Source: CAWEQO01 sp963811225 (GTDB taxonomy: Bacteria; Chloroflexota; Anaerolineae; Anaerolineales; Anaerolineaceae). From it: a DNA stretch of 64,000 bases. This document shows positions 8,540-16,027 of this stretch, in pieces (the stretch's first letter is position 1; the number at the start of each line of letters is the position of its first letter). The notes beneath the pieces are model-generated. The model did not search any database, was not told where the DNA came from, and saw only the letters and a program-made list of their open reading frames with translations. The stretch covers positions 327,514 through 391,513 of the forward strand of contig CAWEQO010000007.1 in NCBI GenBank assembly GCA_963811225.1, read 5' to 3'. A program made the position numbers and the translations under genes.

Positions 8540-10897
8540 CTATTTTACCAGTCCGGCATCCACCATCGCCAGGTAAATTTTTTCTGCGCTGTAAGGTGGA
8601 TCGGTGACGCGCACGCCGGTCGCGTCATAGATGGCGTTTGCCAGGGCGGCGATGGTCGGGACCATCGGATGTTCGCCGACGCCGCGGGCGCCCCACGGGC
8701 CGTCATCCTGGGCGTGCTCTACGTAGTAAGCTTCGATCGCGGCGGGAACGTCGGCAGTGGTGGCGATGCGGTAGTCCACGAAGCTGGGGTTCAGCATTAC
8801 GCCTTCTTTGAGCTTGATCTGCTCAAACATGGCCGAGCTCAAACCCTGCACCAGACCGCCCTCGATCTGCGCTTTTACCAGATCGGGGTTGATGGCCTTG
8901 CCGACATCGAACGCGCCGACCGCCTTGATCACGTCAATCTGGCCGGTTTCCTTGTCGACCTCGATCTCAATCGCCTGAGCGCCGGTCGTGTAGTGGACCA
9001 CGGCACGTTCGCCCTGACCGGTTTCCTTGTCCAGGCCGGTCACGTAAGTGGGCATGAAGTTGCCCCGCCCAACGATTGGCCCGCCAATCCAGCCTTCGTC
9101 GTTCGGCTTCGGAAGGCCGTAGACGACGATGTTGTTGAGAGGGATGGATTCTTCGGAGGTGTAGGAGATGACCTGACCGTTGACGATATCAAGGTCTTCA
9201 ACCTTCTCGTTCCACGACTCCGCCACCAGCTCCAGCACCTGGCGCCTGGCATCCAGGGCGGCGTTCCGCACAGCATTGCCCATGCTCCAGGTCAGGCGGC
9301 TGGCAACCGTCTGCCATTCGTAAGGGCTGTACTGGGTGTCCAGCGGGCCGGCGATGCGCACATTCTCGAAAGGCACACCTAAAGCCTGGGCGGCAATCTG
9401 AGCCATGGCCGTGAAGGTGCCCTGGCCGAGCTCTTGCCCGCCGATACTGACCGTCACGGTGGCGTCGGGGCTGAACTTCACCTCGGCGCTCGAACCGGCG
9501 TTGGGGGACATGGCGGGGGCCTTCCACATCAAGGCGATCCCCTTACCGCGCACCTTGGTCGGCGAGCTCGGCGGCTCTTTCATGCCCCAACCGATGGCCG
9601 TGGCGACCTTATCCACGCAGTCCTTGATGCCGGTATCGTGCATCGTCATGCCGGTGCCGAGGATATCGCCACCCTGGACCACGTTGAGATGGTGGAACTC
9701 GACCTTGTCCATGCCGATCTTCTCGGCCAGCATGTCCATGCACTGGCCGATGCCGGTATGCAGCTCAGACATGCCGAAGCCGCGGTAGGGCCCGCCGATG
9801 ACGTGGTTGGTGTAGACGCAGATGCTGTCAACCTTGACGTTGGGAATGTCGTAGGGGCCGGTGCCGGAGTAACCGCCAGCGCGGGTGATGTTGACGCCGT
9901 ACTCGGTGTAGGCGCCGCCATCCCAGTACATGGTGTTTTCGAATGCTTGCAGGCGCCCTTGCGCGTCGCAGCCAATTTTCAGCTTGATGACAAGAGCCTG
10001 GCGGACGAAGTTGGTATAGAACTCTTCCTCACGGGTCAGGCGAAGCTTAACCGGGCGGCCTTTCACTTTGCTCGCCAGCGCCACCGGGATGGCTTCCATC
10101 GTTACGCCTGCCTTGCAGCCAAAGCCGCCGCCGACGTAGGCCGCGATGACGCGCACATCGCTCTCGGGGATGTGCATGGTCTTGGCGATCATGTTGCGCT
10201 GGGCAAAGGGCGACTGCGAAGCGGACCAGAGGGTCAGCTTGCCGGTATCGTCCATCTTGGCGACGGCCACGTGCGGCTCGATTGGCACATGCTGGATGTG
10301 GGGGATCTGGAACGTCTGCTCGACAACTGCAGCGCATTTGTCCCAACCGTTGTCCACTTCGCCTTTGCGGATCTTGAAGTGATTGGAGATGTTGGAACCA
10401 GGCTGCGGGAAGATAAAGTTTGCAACGGTGTAATCGCCCAGGTCCGGGTGGATCAAGGGCGCGTCTGCCTTCATGCCGTCCAGCGGGTTCAACACCGAGG
10501 GCAGCACTTCGTACTCCACCTCGATCAGCTCGATGGCCTGATCGGCGATCTCTTCTGACACGGCGGCCACAGCGGCCACAGGCTCGCCAACGAAACGCGC
10601 CCGGTCGATGGCGAAAATGGGCTTATCGGCCAGGTACAACCCCATCAGCGTGGGGAAGTCTTTGCCGGTGACGACGGCTTTGACACCCGGCAGGGCCTCG
10701 GCCTTGCTGGTATCGATCGATTTAATCAGGGCGTGGGGGTACGGCGAGCGCTTGGCGCGGGCGAACAGCAGACCGTTCCCGAACTGGATATCGTCGGTGA
10801 ACACTGCAGCGCCCGTGACCTTCTCGCGCACATCGACGCGCGGCATGCTCTTGCCGACCGGTCCCTGGATGCTTTCAGTTGTTTCTTTGATTGCCAT
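8540..10897 (-). CDS. Xanthine dehydrogenase-family molybdopterin-binding subunit
   Basis: 785 residues, closely parallel in layout to the product of 1920-4271. The cofactor motif is GGGFGCKAGV, the middle motif is GPYRGFGMSELH and the C-terminal active-site segment is GPWGARGVGEHP with the catalytic Glu. It lies third in a canonical three-subunit set, behind the FAD gene (11466-12356) and the 2Fe-2S gene (10952-11425), with a 54-base gap. Together they should form a heterotrimeric cytoplasmic hydroxylase passing electrons Mo to 2Fe-2S to FAD. Because a UraA-like permease starts the operon, a pyrimidine or purine ring is a reasonable substrate, but this is inference. The start at 10897 follows TTAAGGAGACGGGAAT, a good ribosome site. 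Confidence 0.95.
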   Translation of the reverse strand: MAIKETTESIQGPVGKSMPRVDVREKVTGAAVFTDDIQFGNGLLFARAKRSPYPHALIKSIDTSKAEALPGVKAVVTGKDFPTLMGLYLADKPIFAIDRARFVGEPVAAVAAVSEEIADQAIELIEVEYEVLPSVLNPLDGMKADAPLIHPDLGDYTVANFIFPQPGSNISNHFKIRKGEVDNGWDKCAAVVEQTFQIPHIQHVPIEPHVAVAKMDDTGKLTLWSASQSPFAQRNMIAKTMHIPESDVRVIAAYVGGGFGCKAGVTMEAIPVALASKVKGRPVKLRLTREEEFYTNFVRQALVIKLKIGCDAQGRLQAFENTMYWDGGAYTEYGVNITRAGGYSGTGPYDIPNVKVDSICVYTNHVIGGPYRGFGMSELHTGIGQCMDMLAEKIGMDKVEFHHLNVVQGGDILGTGMTMHDTGIKDCVDKVATAIGWGMKEPPSSPTKVRGKGIALMWKAPAMSPNAGSSAEVKFSPDATVTVSIGGQELGQGTFTAMAQIAAQALGVPFENVRIAGPLDTQYSPYEWQTVASRLTWSMGNAVRNAALDARRQVLELVAESWNEKVEDLDIVNGQVISYTSEESIPLNNIVVYGLPKPNDEGWIGGPIVGRGNFMPTYVTGLDKETGQGERAVVHYTTGAQAIEIEVDKETGQIDVIKAVGAFDVGKAINPDLVKAQIEGGLVQGLSSAMFEQIKLKEGVMLNPSFVDYRIATTADVPAAIEAYYVEHAQDDGPWGARGVGEHPMVPTIAALANAIYDATGVRVTDPPYSAEKIYLAMVDAGLVK

Positions 10898-10951
10898 ATT
10901 CCCGTCTCCTTAAGAGGGGTCTTGCCTTCCAAAACGGATAAACGGCGTTCT

Positions 10952-11425
10952 TCACGCAGCTTCTGCTTGCGCGGCAGCCTGGACGGCATCGAGAATGCGG
11001 GTATAGCCGGTGCAGCGGCACAGGTTGCCCACCAGCGCCTCGCGGACCTCTTGCCCGCTAGGCTGGGGGTTGCGATCCAGCAAAGCGCGGGCCGAAATGA
11101 GCATCCCTGGGGTGCAGAAGCCGCATTGGACGCCGCCCTTCTCGATAATCGTCTTCTGCAACACATCCAGCTGCCCATCGTTGGCCAGTCCCTCGACGGT
11201 GACGACCTTGGCCCCATCGCACTCGACGGCCAGAACCATGCAGCTGTTGACCGGCTCGCCGTTCATCATCACGGTGCAAGCGCCGCACTCACCGGCGGCG
11301 CAGCCGTTCTTGGTGCCCGTGAGAGCCAGTTTATCCCGCAGCATGGTCAGCAGGGTCATGTTGGCGGGAATGTCCACAATCTCTGTGGAGTTGTTGACGG
11401 TCAGGGTAATTCGATGAAAAGACAT
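10952..11425 (-). CDS. 2Fe-2S subunit of xanthine dehydrogenase-family hydroxylase
   Basis: 157 residues. The plant-type 2Fe-2S motif GCAAGECGACT with a later Cys (NSCMVL) and the second cluster motifs CGFCTPGML and LCRCTGYTRI account for the eight conserved cysteines of the small (CoxS/XdhC) subunit. It relays electrons from the molybdenum centre to FAD. The start at 11425 is preceded by TGGAGGAAAGC. It lies between the FAD gene and the molybdenum gene, the usual operon order for this family. Similarity of its iron-sulfur motifs to the fused domain in 4319-7099 suggests duplication within the cluster. Confidence 0.96.
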   Translation of the reverse strand: MSFHRITLTVNNSTEIVDIPANMTLLTMLRDKLALTGTKNGCAAGECGACTVMMNGEPVNSCMVLAVECDGAKVVTVEGLANDGQLDVLQKTIIEKGGVQCGFCTPGMLISARALLDRNPQPSGQEVREALVGNLCRCTGYTRILDAVQAAAQAEAA

Positions 11426-11465
11426 GCTTTCCTCCAGTAAAAACAGGCCATTCTCTCTTGCAGAC

Positions 11466-12356
11466 CTAGTGAAGTCGATTCCACACGTCCGTCACCGCCT
11501 GGTGGGTCAGGTTCCTGACCATCAGTTTACGGTAACGGGCCGAGCCGCGCACGTCATCGATGGGTGTGACCGAGTCCATAGCGACCTGGGCAGCCTCGTC
11601 GATTGTCTCCGCGGAGAGGGGTTTATCAGCCAAGACGGCTTCCGCATCAGCAGGGACCTTGGGGGTCGGGGCGACCGATGCCAGGGCCAGCTTGAAGCGA
11701 TAACCGGAAGGAGCGGCGCTGTCGGGATACGCCAGCGCAGTCACAGCGACAATCGAGAGGTCGCCGATCTTGTTCCGTCCGAGTTTGACGAATTTGCCGA
11801 CCGCCCCTTCGGGGGGAACGGGCAGCGTAATGGAGGTCACGATGTCGCCCAGCTCCAAAACCGAACGGCCCGGGCCGGTGAAGAACCCCGTGAGCGGCAC
11901 GACGCGCTGGCCGTTCACGCCGTGAATGGTAAGCGAGCCACCATACACGATGCAGGCGCCAATCGTATCGCCTGCGGGGGAAGCGTTACAGATATTACCA
12001 ATGATGGTAGCACGCGTGCGCAGCTGGTAGCTGGCAACCGTCTTGATTGCCTGGACCAGTAAAGGGTAGCAGTCGATGACAGCAGGGAAAGCCGCCACGC
12101 GATTCATGCTGACCGCGGCGCCGATCGTCAGACCCTTCTGCTCGTCGTAAGAGAGCTGGGTGGTGCCGTCTAAGCCTTTAATGTCGACCATGAATTGAGG
12201 TGTCATGAACCCATCGCGCATGCGCACGAAACAATCGGTGCCGCCGGAAAACGGCCGGGCCTCGCCGGGATGGCTGGCCAGGAACTGGCTCGCCTCGACC
12301 AGCGACGCCGGTTTGACGTAATCAAATTCCGGAAGTCCTGGATGCGGATTGATCAT
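11466..12356 (-). CDS. FAD-binding subunit of xanthine dehydrogenase-family hydroxylase
   Basis: 296 residues, the usual size for the medium (CoxM/XdhB) subunit. The N-terminal FAD-binding part contains FSGGTDCFVRMRDG and a later NASPAGDTIGACIVYGG segment that contacts FAD in this family; the C-terminal part is the CO-dehydrogenase flavoprotein C-domain (residues about 185-290). It accepts electrons from the 2Fe-2S subunit and passes them to NAD or another carrier. It is separated from the upstream permease by 136 bases holding two stem-loops and from the next gene by 40 bases. Confidence 0.95.
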   Translation of the reverse strand: MINPHPGLPEFDYVKPASLVEASQFLASHPGEARPFSGGTDCFVRMRDGFMTPQFMVDIKGLDGTTQLSYDEQKGLTIGAAVSMNRVAAFPAVIDCYPLLVQAIKTVASYQLRTRATIIGNICNASPAGDTIGACIVYGGSLTIHGVNGQRVVPLTGFFTGPGRSVLELGDIVTSITLPVPPEGAVGKFVKLGRNKIGDLSIVAVTALAYPDSAAPSGYRFKLALASVAPTPKVPADAEAVLADKPLSAETIDEAAQVAMDSVTPIDDVRGSARYRKLMVRNLTHQAVTDVWNRLH

Positions 12357-12392
12357 AGTTCATCCTGATTCTGTGCGTTAAACTGGATTCTC

Positions 12393-12474
12393 AAAAGATC
12401 ATTTCCGGCAAAGATGCCTGCCGGAAGGATCTTTCGAGATGGTCTCTCCTCCCCGGCAAACCGGGGAGGAGAGA
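12393..12474. repeat. Two stem-loops between permease and FAD-subunit genes
   Basis: Stem-loop one (12393-12433) pairs TTTCCGGCA-type arms with an 8-base loop and one bulge. Stem-loop two (12443-12456 with 12461-12474) is a perfect 14-bp stem with loop CAAA. They follow the permease stop at 12493 on the minus strand and lack a T-run there. They may lower downstream expression or protect the permease message. Confidence 0.55.
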
Positions 12475-12492
12475 TTACTGTGTGCGAGAAAG

Positions 12493-13878
12493 TTACAAAT
12501 TGATGTTCGTGCGTTCCTGAACACCGAACATCGCCGGGGGCAGGAGCAAGAACAGGACGTTGAGCAGGATGCCGACCATGGCTGCAAACACGATGGCAGG
12601 GATGCCGCTGGGGAAGATGTACTTGACCGGGAAGGGGAACAGGCCGTTGGCGAGGCCCATGCTGCCGCCGATGCCGAGGACAAGAATGGTGGCGCCGACT
12701 GCCAGCTGACGGGGCTCGAACAGGTTAACCTTCTCCGATTGGATCAGAGCGACGCCTTGCATGCCAATGACGCCGAACAGGTAGATCGAAAGGCCGCCGG
12801 TCACCGCGGTCGGGATGGTGTTAACCAGACCGGCCAGCTTGCCGACGAAGCCTAAGAAGATGGCAATGATAGCCGCGGTCATCAGCACCGGGACCGAGTA
12901 GTTGCGGGTGATGGCCATGAGGCTGTTGTTCTCACCATAGTTCGTGCCCGAGCAGCCGCCGAGCAGGCCGTTGACCATGTCATCCGAGCCGTCGGCAACC
13001 AGGTTGAGGCCGATGAGTTTCTTGATTTCGACCGGCTTGCGGCCCATTTCAGCGGCCAAAGCGTCGATGTACAGGCTCATCTGATACAGGTGAGCGGTGG
13101 ACTCGGGGATGGTGGCGATAGCGATCAGGGCGATGCTCAGAACGACGCCCCAGGCATCCGGATTTTCAAAGGCCGGGAAGGTGATGTTGGGAACGCGCAG
13201 CCAGGAGGCATTTGCGATCAGTCCAGTATCAACCAGCCCGAAGGGGATGGCGATCAGGTAGCCGACGACCGCACCGAACAGGATCGGCAGCATGCCCAGT
13301 AAGCCTTTACCCTGCATGTAAACAGAAAAGGCGATTGTCACAACCAGGGTAATGAAGGCGACCAGCCAGTTCTGCGAAGCGCTGCCCAGGGCCGAACCGG
13401 CCAGGGAGATACCGATGACAATCGCAACGCTGCCGGTGATGACAGGCGGGAGGACTTTATCGAGCGCTTCCTTCCCGATGCGCATGATCAGGAAGCCGAT
13501 CAGGATATTCAGCAAGCCGGTACCGAGGATACCGACCTGCACGATGCGTACGCCTGCCGGGCAGTAAACTGCGCTGCTGGTGAAGCAGTCACCGGCGTAC
13601 AGAGACATGGTTGTGGCGATGACGGCAATGTAGCTAAAGCTGGAGCCATAGTACATGGGGATGCGGCGGCCGGACACCAGCAAGGCGATTACGGTGCCAA
13701 TGCCTGAGGCGAACAGGGTCACACCAACGTCAAACTTGGTCAGAATAGCGACCAGCACGGTCGCCGGGAACATGGTCAGCACTTGCTGGAAGCCCAGGCT
13801 GAGCATTGCGCCAATCGGCGGGGTGTCGGCTGGCAGATATCCAAAAACTTCTTTCTTTGCTGCGGCTGTTTGCGCCAT
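12493..13878 (-). CDS. Nucleobase:cation symporter-2 (UraA-like uracil/xanthine permease)
   Basis: 461 residues with about 12-14 hydrophobic segments. The NCS2 signature is clear: CSGTNYGENNSLMAITR (helix 10 region), in which TNYGEN and MAITR resemble the uracil-type UraA motif more than xanthine/urate carriers; PESTAHLYQMS precedes it. It imports a nucleobase with a proton or sodium ion across the inner membrane. The start follows AATAAGGAGCGAGACT. It is the first gene of the hydroxylase operon and is preceded by a long untranslated region with a possible attenuator at 14052-14087. Substrate is inferred to be a pyrimidine or related heterocycle. Confidence 0.93.
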   Translation of the reverse strand: MAQTAAAKKEVFGYLPADTPPIGAMLSLGFQQVLTMFPATVLVAILTKFDVGVTLFASGIGTVIALLVSGRRIPMYYGSSFSYIAVIATTMSLYAGDCFTSSAVYCPAGVRIVQVGILGTGLLNILIGFLIMRIGKEALDKVLPPVITGSVAIVIGISLAGSALGSASQNWLVAFITLVVTIAFSVYMQGKGLLGMLPILFGAVVGYLIAIPFGLVDTGLIANASWLRVPNITFPAFENPDAWGVVLSIALIAIATIPESTAHLYQMSLYIDALAAEMGRKPVEIKKLIGLNLVADGSDDMVNGLLGGCSGTNYGENNSLMAITRNYSVPVLMTAAIIAIFLGFVGKLAGLVNTIPTAVTGGLSIYLFGVIGMQGVALIQSEKVNLFEPRQLAVGATILVLGIGGSMGLANGLFPFPVKYIFPSGIPAIVFAAMVGILLNVLFLLLPPAMFGVQERTNINL

Positions 13879-14051
13879 AGTCTCGCTCCTTATTACACTT
13901 GAAAAGGGTTTAGAAATGAACGGACTGAATAGCTACGGGTCGAGAGACATGAATATATTTCTGATGTAAACCTCGCCTCCTTTCGAAGTGGACTTTCGAT
14001 AAACGCGCTGAAAATTCATCGAGCGACGCTTGATCTACAAAACCTGGCCGT

Positions 14052-14087
14052 TAAACAAAAACTTACTCCGAAACAGCGGGAGTAAGT
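14052..14087 (-). terminator. Rho-independent terminator/attenuator upstream of permease
   Basis: On the minus strand ACTTACTCC pairs with GGAGTAAGT (14079-14087 with 14061-14069) and is followed at once by TTTTTGTTTAA. This is a standard intrinsic terminator, but it lies about 175 bases before the permease start in the same direction with no gene upstream. It would end a leader RNA, which suggests attenuation or a small RNA. Confidence 0.65.
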
Positions 14088-14591
14088 TGGATAACCCGAA
14101 ACCTATTCACAGGAATGGGCAGGGAAAGAATGATATGGAGGGTGCGAATAAGATCAAATTTGGGCATTAGGCTGGTGAGATAACCTGTTGAGCAATCAAC
14201 GAGACTGGCGTGCAGCGGGAAAAAGGAACTGCACTTTACCATGAGCATGCAGCCTTGCAATCAACGCAAGCAGAGCCTATGCCATGGTTGGATGGATGAC
14301 AAAAAAATCCAATAACCAGTAATTGTAAATACATAAATAGCGGTTGAAGAACAGCAACCCTATTGGAAAAATTGCTCAATTGTAAATGGTTGGAGACCTG
14401 CCTTGGTACGGTGAAAGCGTCACGTTTAATTGTATGACAACCAGATGATATCATAACTAATTCGACTTTGCAAGCGATTGATCGTGTTTGAAATGTTTTT
14501 ACAACTCTTGGCCCTCTCAGGAGCCCCGTGCGAAGCCCCCTCGCCCACGGCACGCTTTACAGGGTGAGGGTTTTGAGGGCCAGGCCATGCA

Positions 14592-14620
14592 TTGACACAA
14601 TTGGAAATGTACACCATAAT
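14592..14620 (+). promoter_or_regulatory. Sigma-70 type promoter for 14680-15886 operon
   Basis: Consensus -35 TTGACA (14592-14597), exactly 17 bases, then -10 CATAAT (14615-14620). The expected start near 14627 leaves a leader of about 50 bases to the first gene. Confidence 0.7.
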
Positions 14621-14679
14621 CATACAACCCCGACGATTATATTTCGATCCGCGGTCCATAAAAGCTGGAGGAGAATTGC

Positions 14680-15027
14680 ATGAAGCTTGATACCGGTACC
14701 ATCGTTGCGATCGCTGCAGCCTTGATCTTTTACCTGCGCCTGATCGTCGTGCAGCGCCAGAAGGTGAAGCGCATGAAGCTCGTCAAGAACCAGGCCCAAA
14801 CGCAGAAAGGCAAGTCAGGGAAGCAGGCCCGGTCTCAGGCGAGGCGGCCGATCGATCAGCAGCTCGGCTTTCAGATCGTCAGCTGGTATCTGATTGGCGC
14901 GAGTATCCTCCTGGTTTTGTTGGGGGCGCTGATCTACGCGGTCGACTGGTTCGGCCCGGGCGTGAGCCCGTTGTGGTGGATCCCCTTCACCGTGGGAATC
15001 CTCATGCTGGGTTTCAGCGTACGCTAG
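14680..15027 (+). CDS. Small membrane protein of unknown function
   Basis: 115 residues. One hydrophobic segment near residues 7-22 is followed by a strongly basic linker rich in Lys, Arg and Gln (about 27-58), then two hydrophobic segments (about 68-88 and 95-112). The basic linker should face the cytoplasm. The start is set by AGCTGGAGGAGAATTGC directly before the ATG. It is the first of three small plus-strand genes that all encode membrane proteins; 22 bases separate it from the next. I do not recognise a family. Confidence 0.75.
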   Translation: MKLDTGTIVAIAAALIFYLRLIVVQRQKVKRMKLVKNQAQTQKGKSGKQARSQARRPIDQQLGFQIVSWYLIGASILLVLLGALIYAVDWFGPGVSPLWWIPFTVGILMLGFSVR

Positions 15028-15049
15028 AGTGATGAGCAAGGAGCCCAGC

Positions 15050-15619
15050 ATGAACGAGGAAACAGTGGTATGCCCGGTGTGCGGTGAGAGCGACCGCGTC
15101 TTCAAGGTCTCACGCATCTACATCGACGCGCTGGCCGCGTTCAATAAGTCCCCCGAGGACTCTGTGCTGCCTGAGTTGACCGGTAAAGCGGTGGACGATC
15201 CCGGCGTGAATCTGTTGAAGATCCAGGCAGTGCGAACGTTTGTCAACAACTTCTCCCCGCCTTCCGGGGGAAGGCAGGTCGCGCGGCAGATACATCCAGA
15301 CTTGATCATGGCGGTGTTGGCGCTGCTGGCGGTGTTCTTCATGATCCAGATCTACGAGTCACAGCCGTCGTTCTTCTTGATCGCCCTGGCGGTTCTGGTG
15401 GCAGTGTACGTGGGGTATTACTTTCTGCGCCGCGGCATCATTGCCCGTTTCAACCAACAAAAAGACAAAGAACAGAACGAAAAACGGCGCCTGGAGCGAG
15501 CAATCGAGCGCTGGATGAAGCTTTACTTCTGCGCGCGCGACGAAGGAGTCTTCGACCCTGAGCAGAACCGGCTGATCCCGCTGGAGCAGATGGACCTGTA
15601 TTTGATGCAAGAAGAGTAA
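15050..15619 (+). CDS. Zinc-ribbon membrane protein of unknown function
   Basis: 189 residues from the ATG at 15050, chosen because AAGGAG lies six bases upstream; an in-frame GTG/ATG pair at 15029-15032 is possible. It starts with a CPVCGE knuckle (one CxxC only), then a soluble part, two adjacent hydrophobic segments near residues 92-128, and a charged C-terminal helix rich in Lys, Glu and Arg, ending in a CARDEGVFDP segment. It could be a membrane-anchored regulator or folding factor, but no function is assigned. Confidence 0.75.
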   Translation: MNEETVVCPVCGESDRVFKVSRIYIDALAAFNKSPEDSVLPELTGKAVDDPGVNLLKIQAVRTFVNNFSPPSGGRQVARQIHPDLIMAVLALLAVFFMIQIYESQPSFFLIALAVLVAVYVGYYFLRRGIIARFNQQKDKEQNEKRRLERAIERWMKLYFCARDEGVFDPEQNRLIPLEQMDLYLMQEE

Positions 15620-15655
15620 TAACTGCAGCGAACTGAAGGCTGCCCGCAGGTACTC

Positions 15656-15886
15656 ATGAAATCAGTCGTCTACTTTTGCCTGTTCTTCTGGATGGCTCCC
15701 CTCTTCCTGGCGTGGATGATGAAGCTGCGCGAGGTGATGTCCGGGCCGGAGAGCGACGAGCCCTATGATCTGGAGCAATATCACATCAAGCTGCGCCGGG
15801 GGGCAATCGAGCTTGGCGTTTTCACGCTGATGATGCTGGCGGGCGCGGCGCTGGCTCTGTATGCGAACGCAAATATCGCCGAGTAA
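15656..15886 (+). CDS. Small two-helix membrane protein of unknown function
   Basis: 76 residues with hydrophobic segments at about 3-22 and 52-71, separated by an acidic loop. It is 36 bases after the zinc-ribbon protein on the same strand and before a strong terminator, so it closes the operon. No family recognised. Confidence 0.65.
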   Translation: MKSVVYFCLFFWMAPLFLAWMMKLREVMSGPESDEPYDLEQYHIKLRRGAIELGVFTLMMLAGAALALYANANIAE

Positions 15887-15954
15887 GACCCTCCACCAGT
15901 ACACCAAGGTTATAGAACCATATTAACACAAGGCAGTATCTATGCGAAACCCTG

Positions 15955-16027
15955 ATCAAGGAATAGAAAACAGAGAGTGGAGAGCAGGACTGCTCTCCAC
16001 TCTCTGTTTTCTATTCCTTGATTTTTT
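15955..16027. terminator. Perfect 33-bp palindromic terminator between convergent genes
   Basis: Arms 15955-15987 and 15990-16022 are perfect complements around a 2-base loop and are followed by TTTTT on the plus side. On the minus side the flank is not T-rich, and the peptidase gene ends at 16026, inside the right flank. It likely terminates both converging transcripts. The stem is far longer than an ordinary intrinsic terminator. Confidence 0.8.

Larger units (their letters stand above)
13879..14679. other. 800-base gene-free divergent region
   Basis: Lies between the minus-strand permease and the plus-strand membrane-protein genes. No open frame in it has a credible start and coding character. 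It contains a minus-strand terminator hairpin (14052-14087), a plus-strand promoter (14592-14620) and a GC-rich foldable stretch at about 14508-14582, where TGGCCCTC pairs with GAGGGCCA around an inner stem. The leader on the permease side would therefore be several hundred bases long if transcription starts near 14500. Confidence 0.6.

Noticed and set aside
13879..14260. Purine riboswitch upstream of the permease
   Set aside because: The conserved loop sequences of the purine aptamer are not present; only the terminator is supported.
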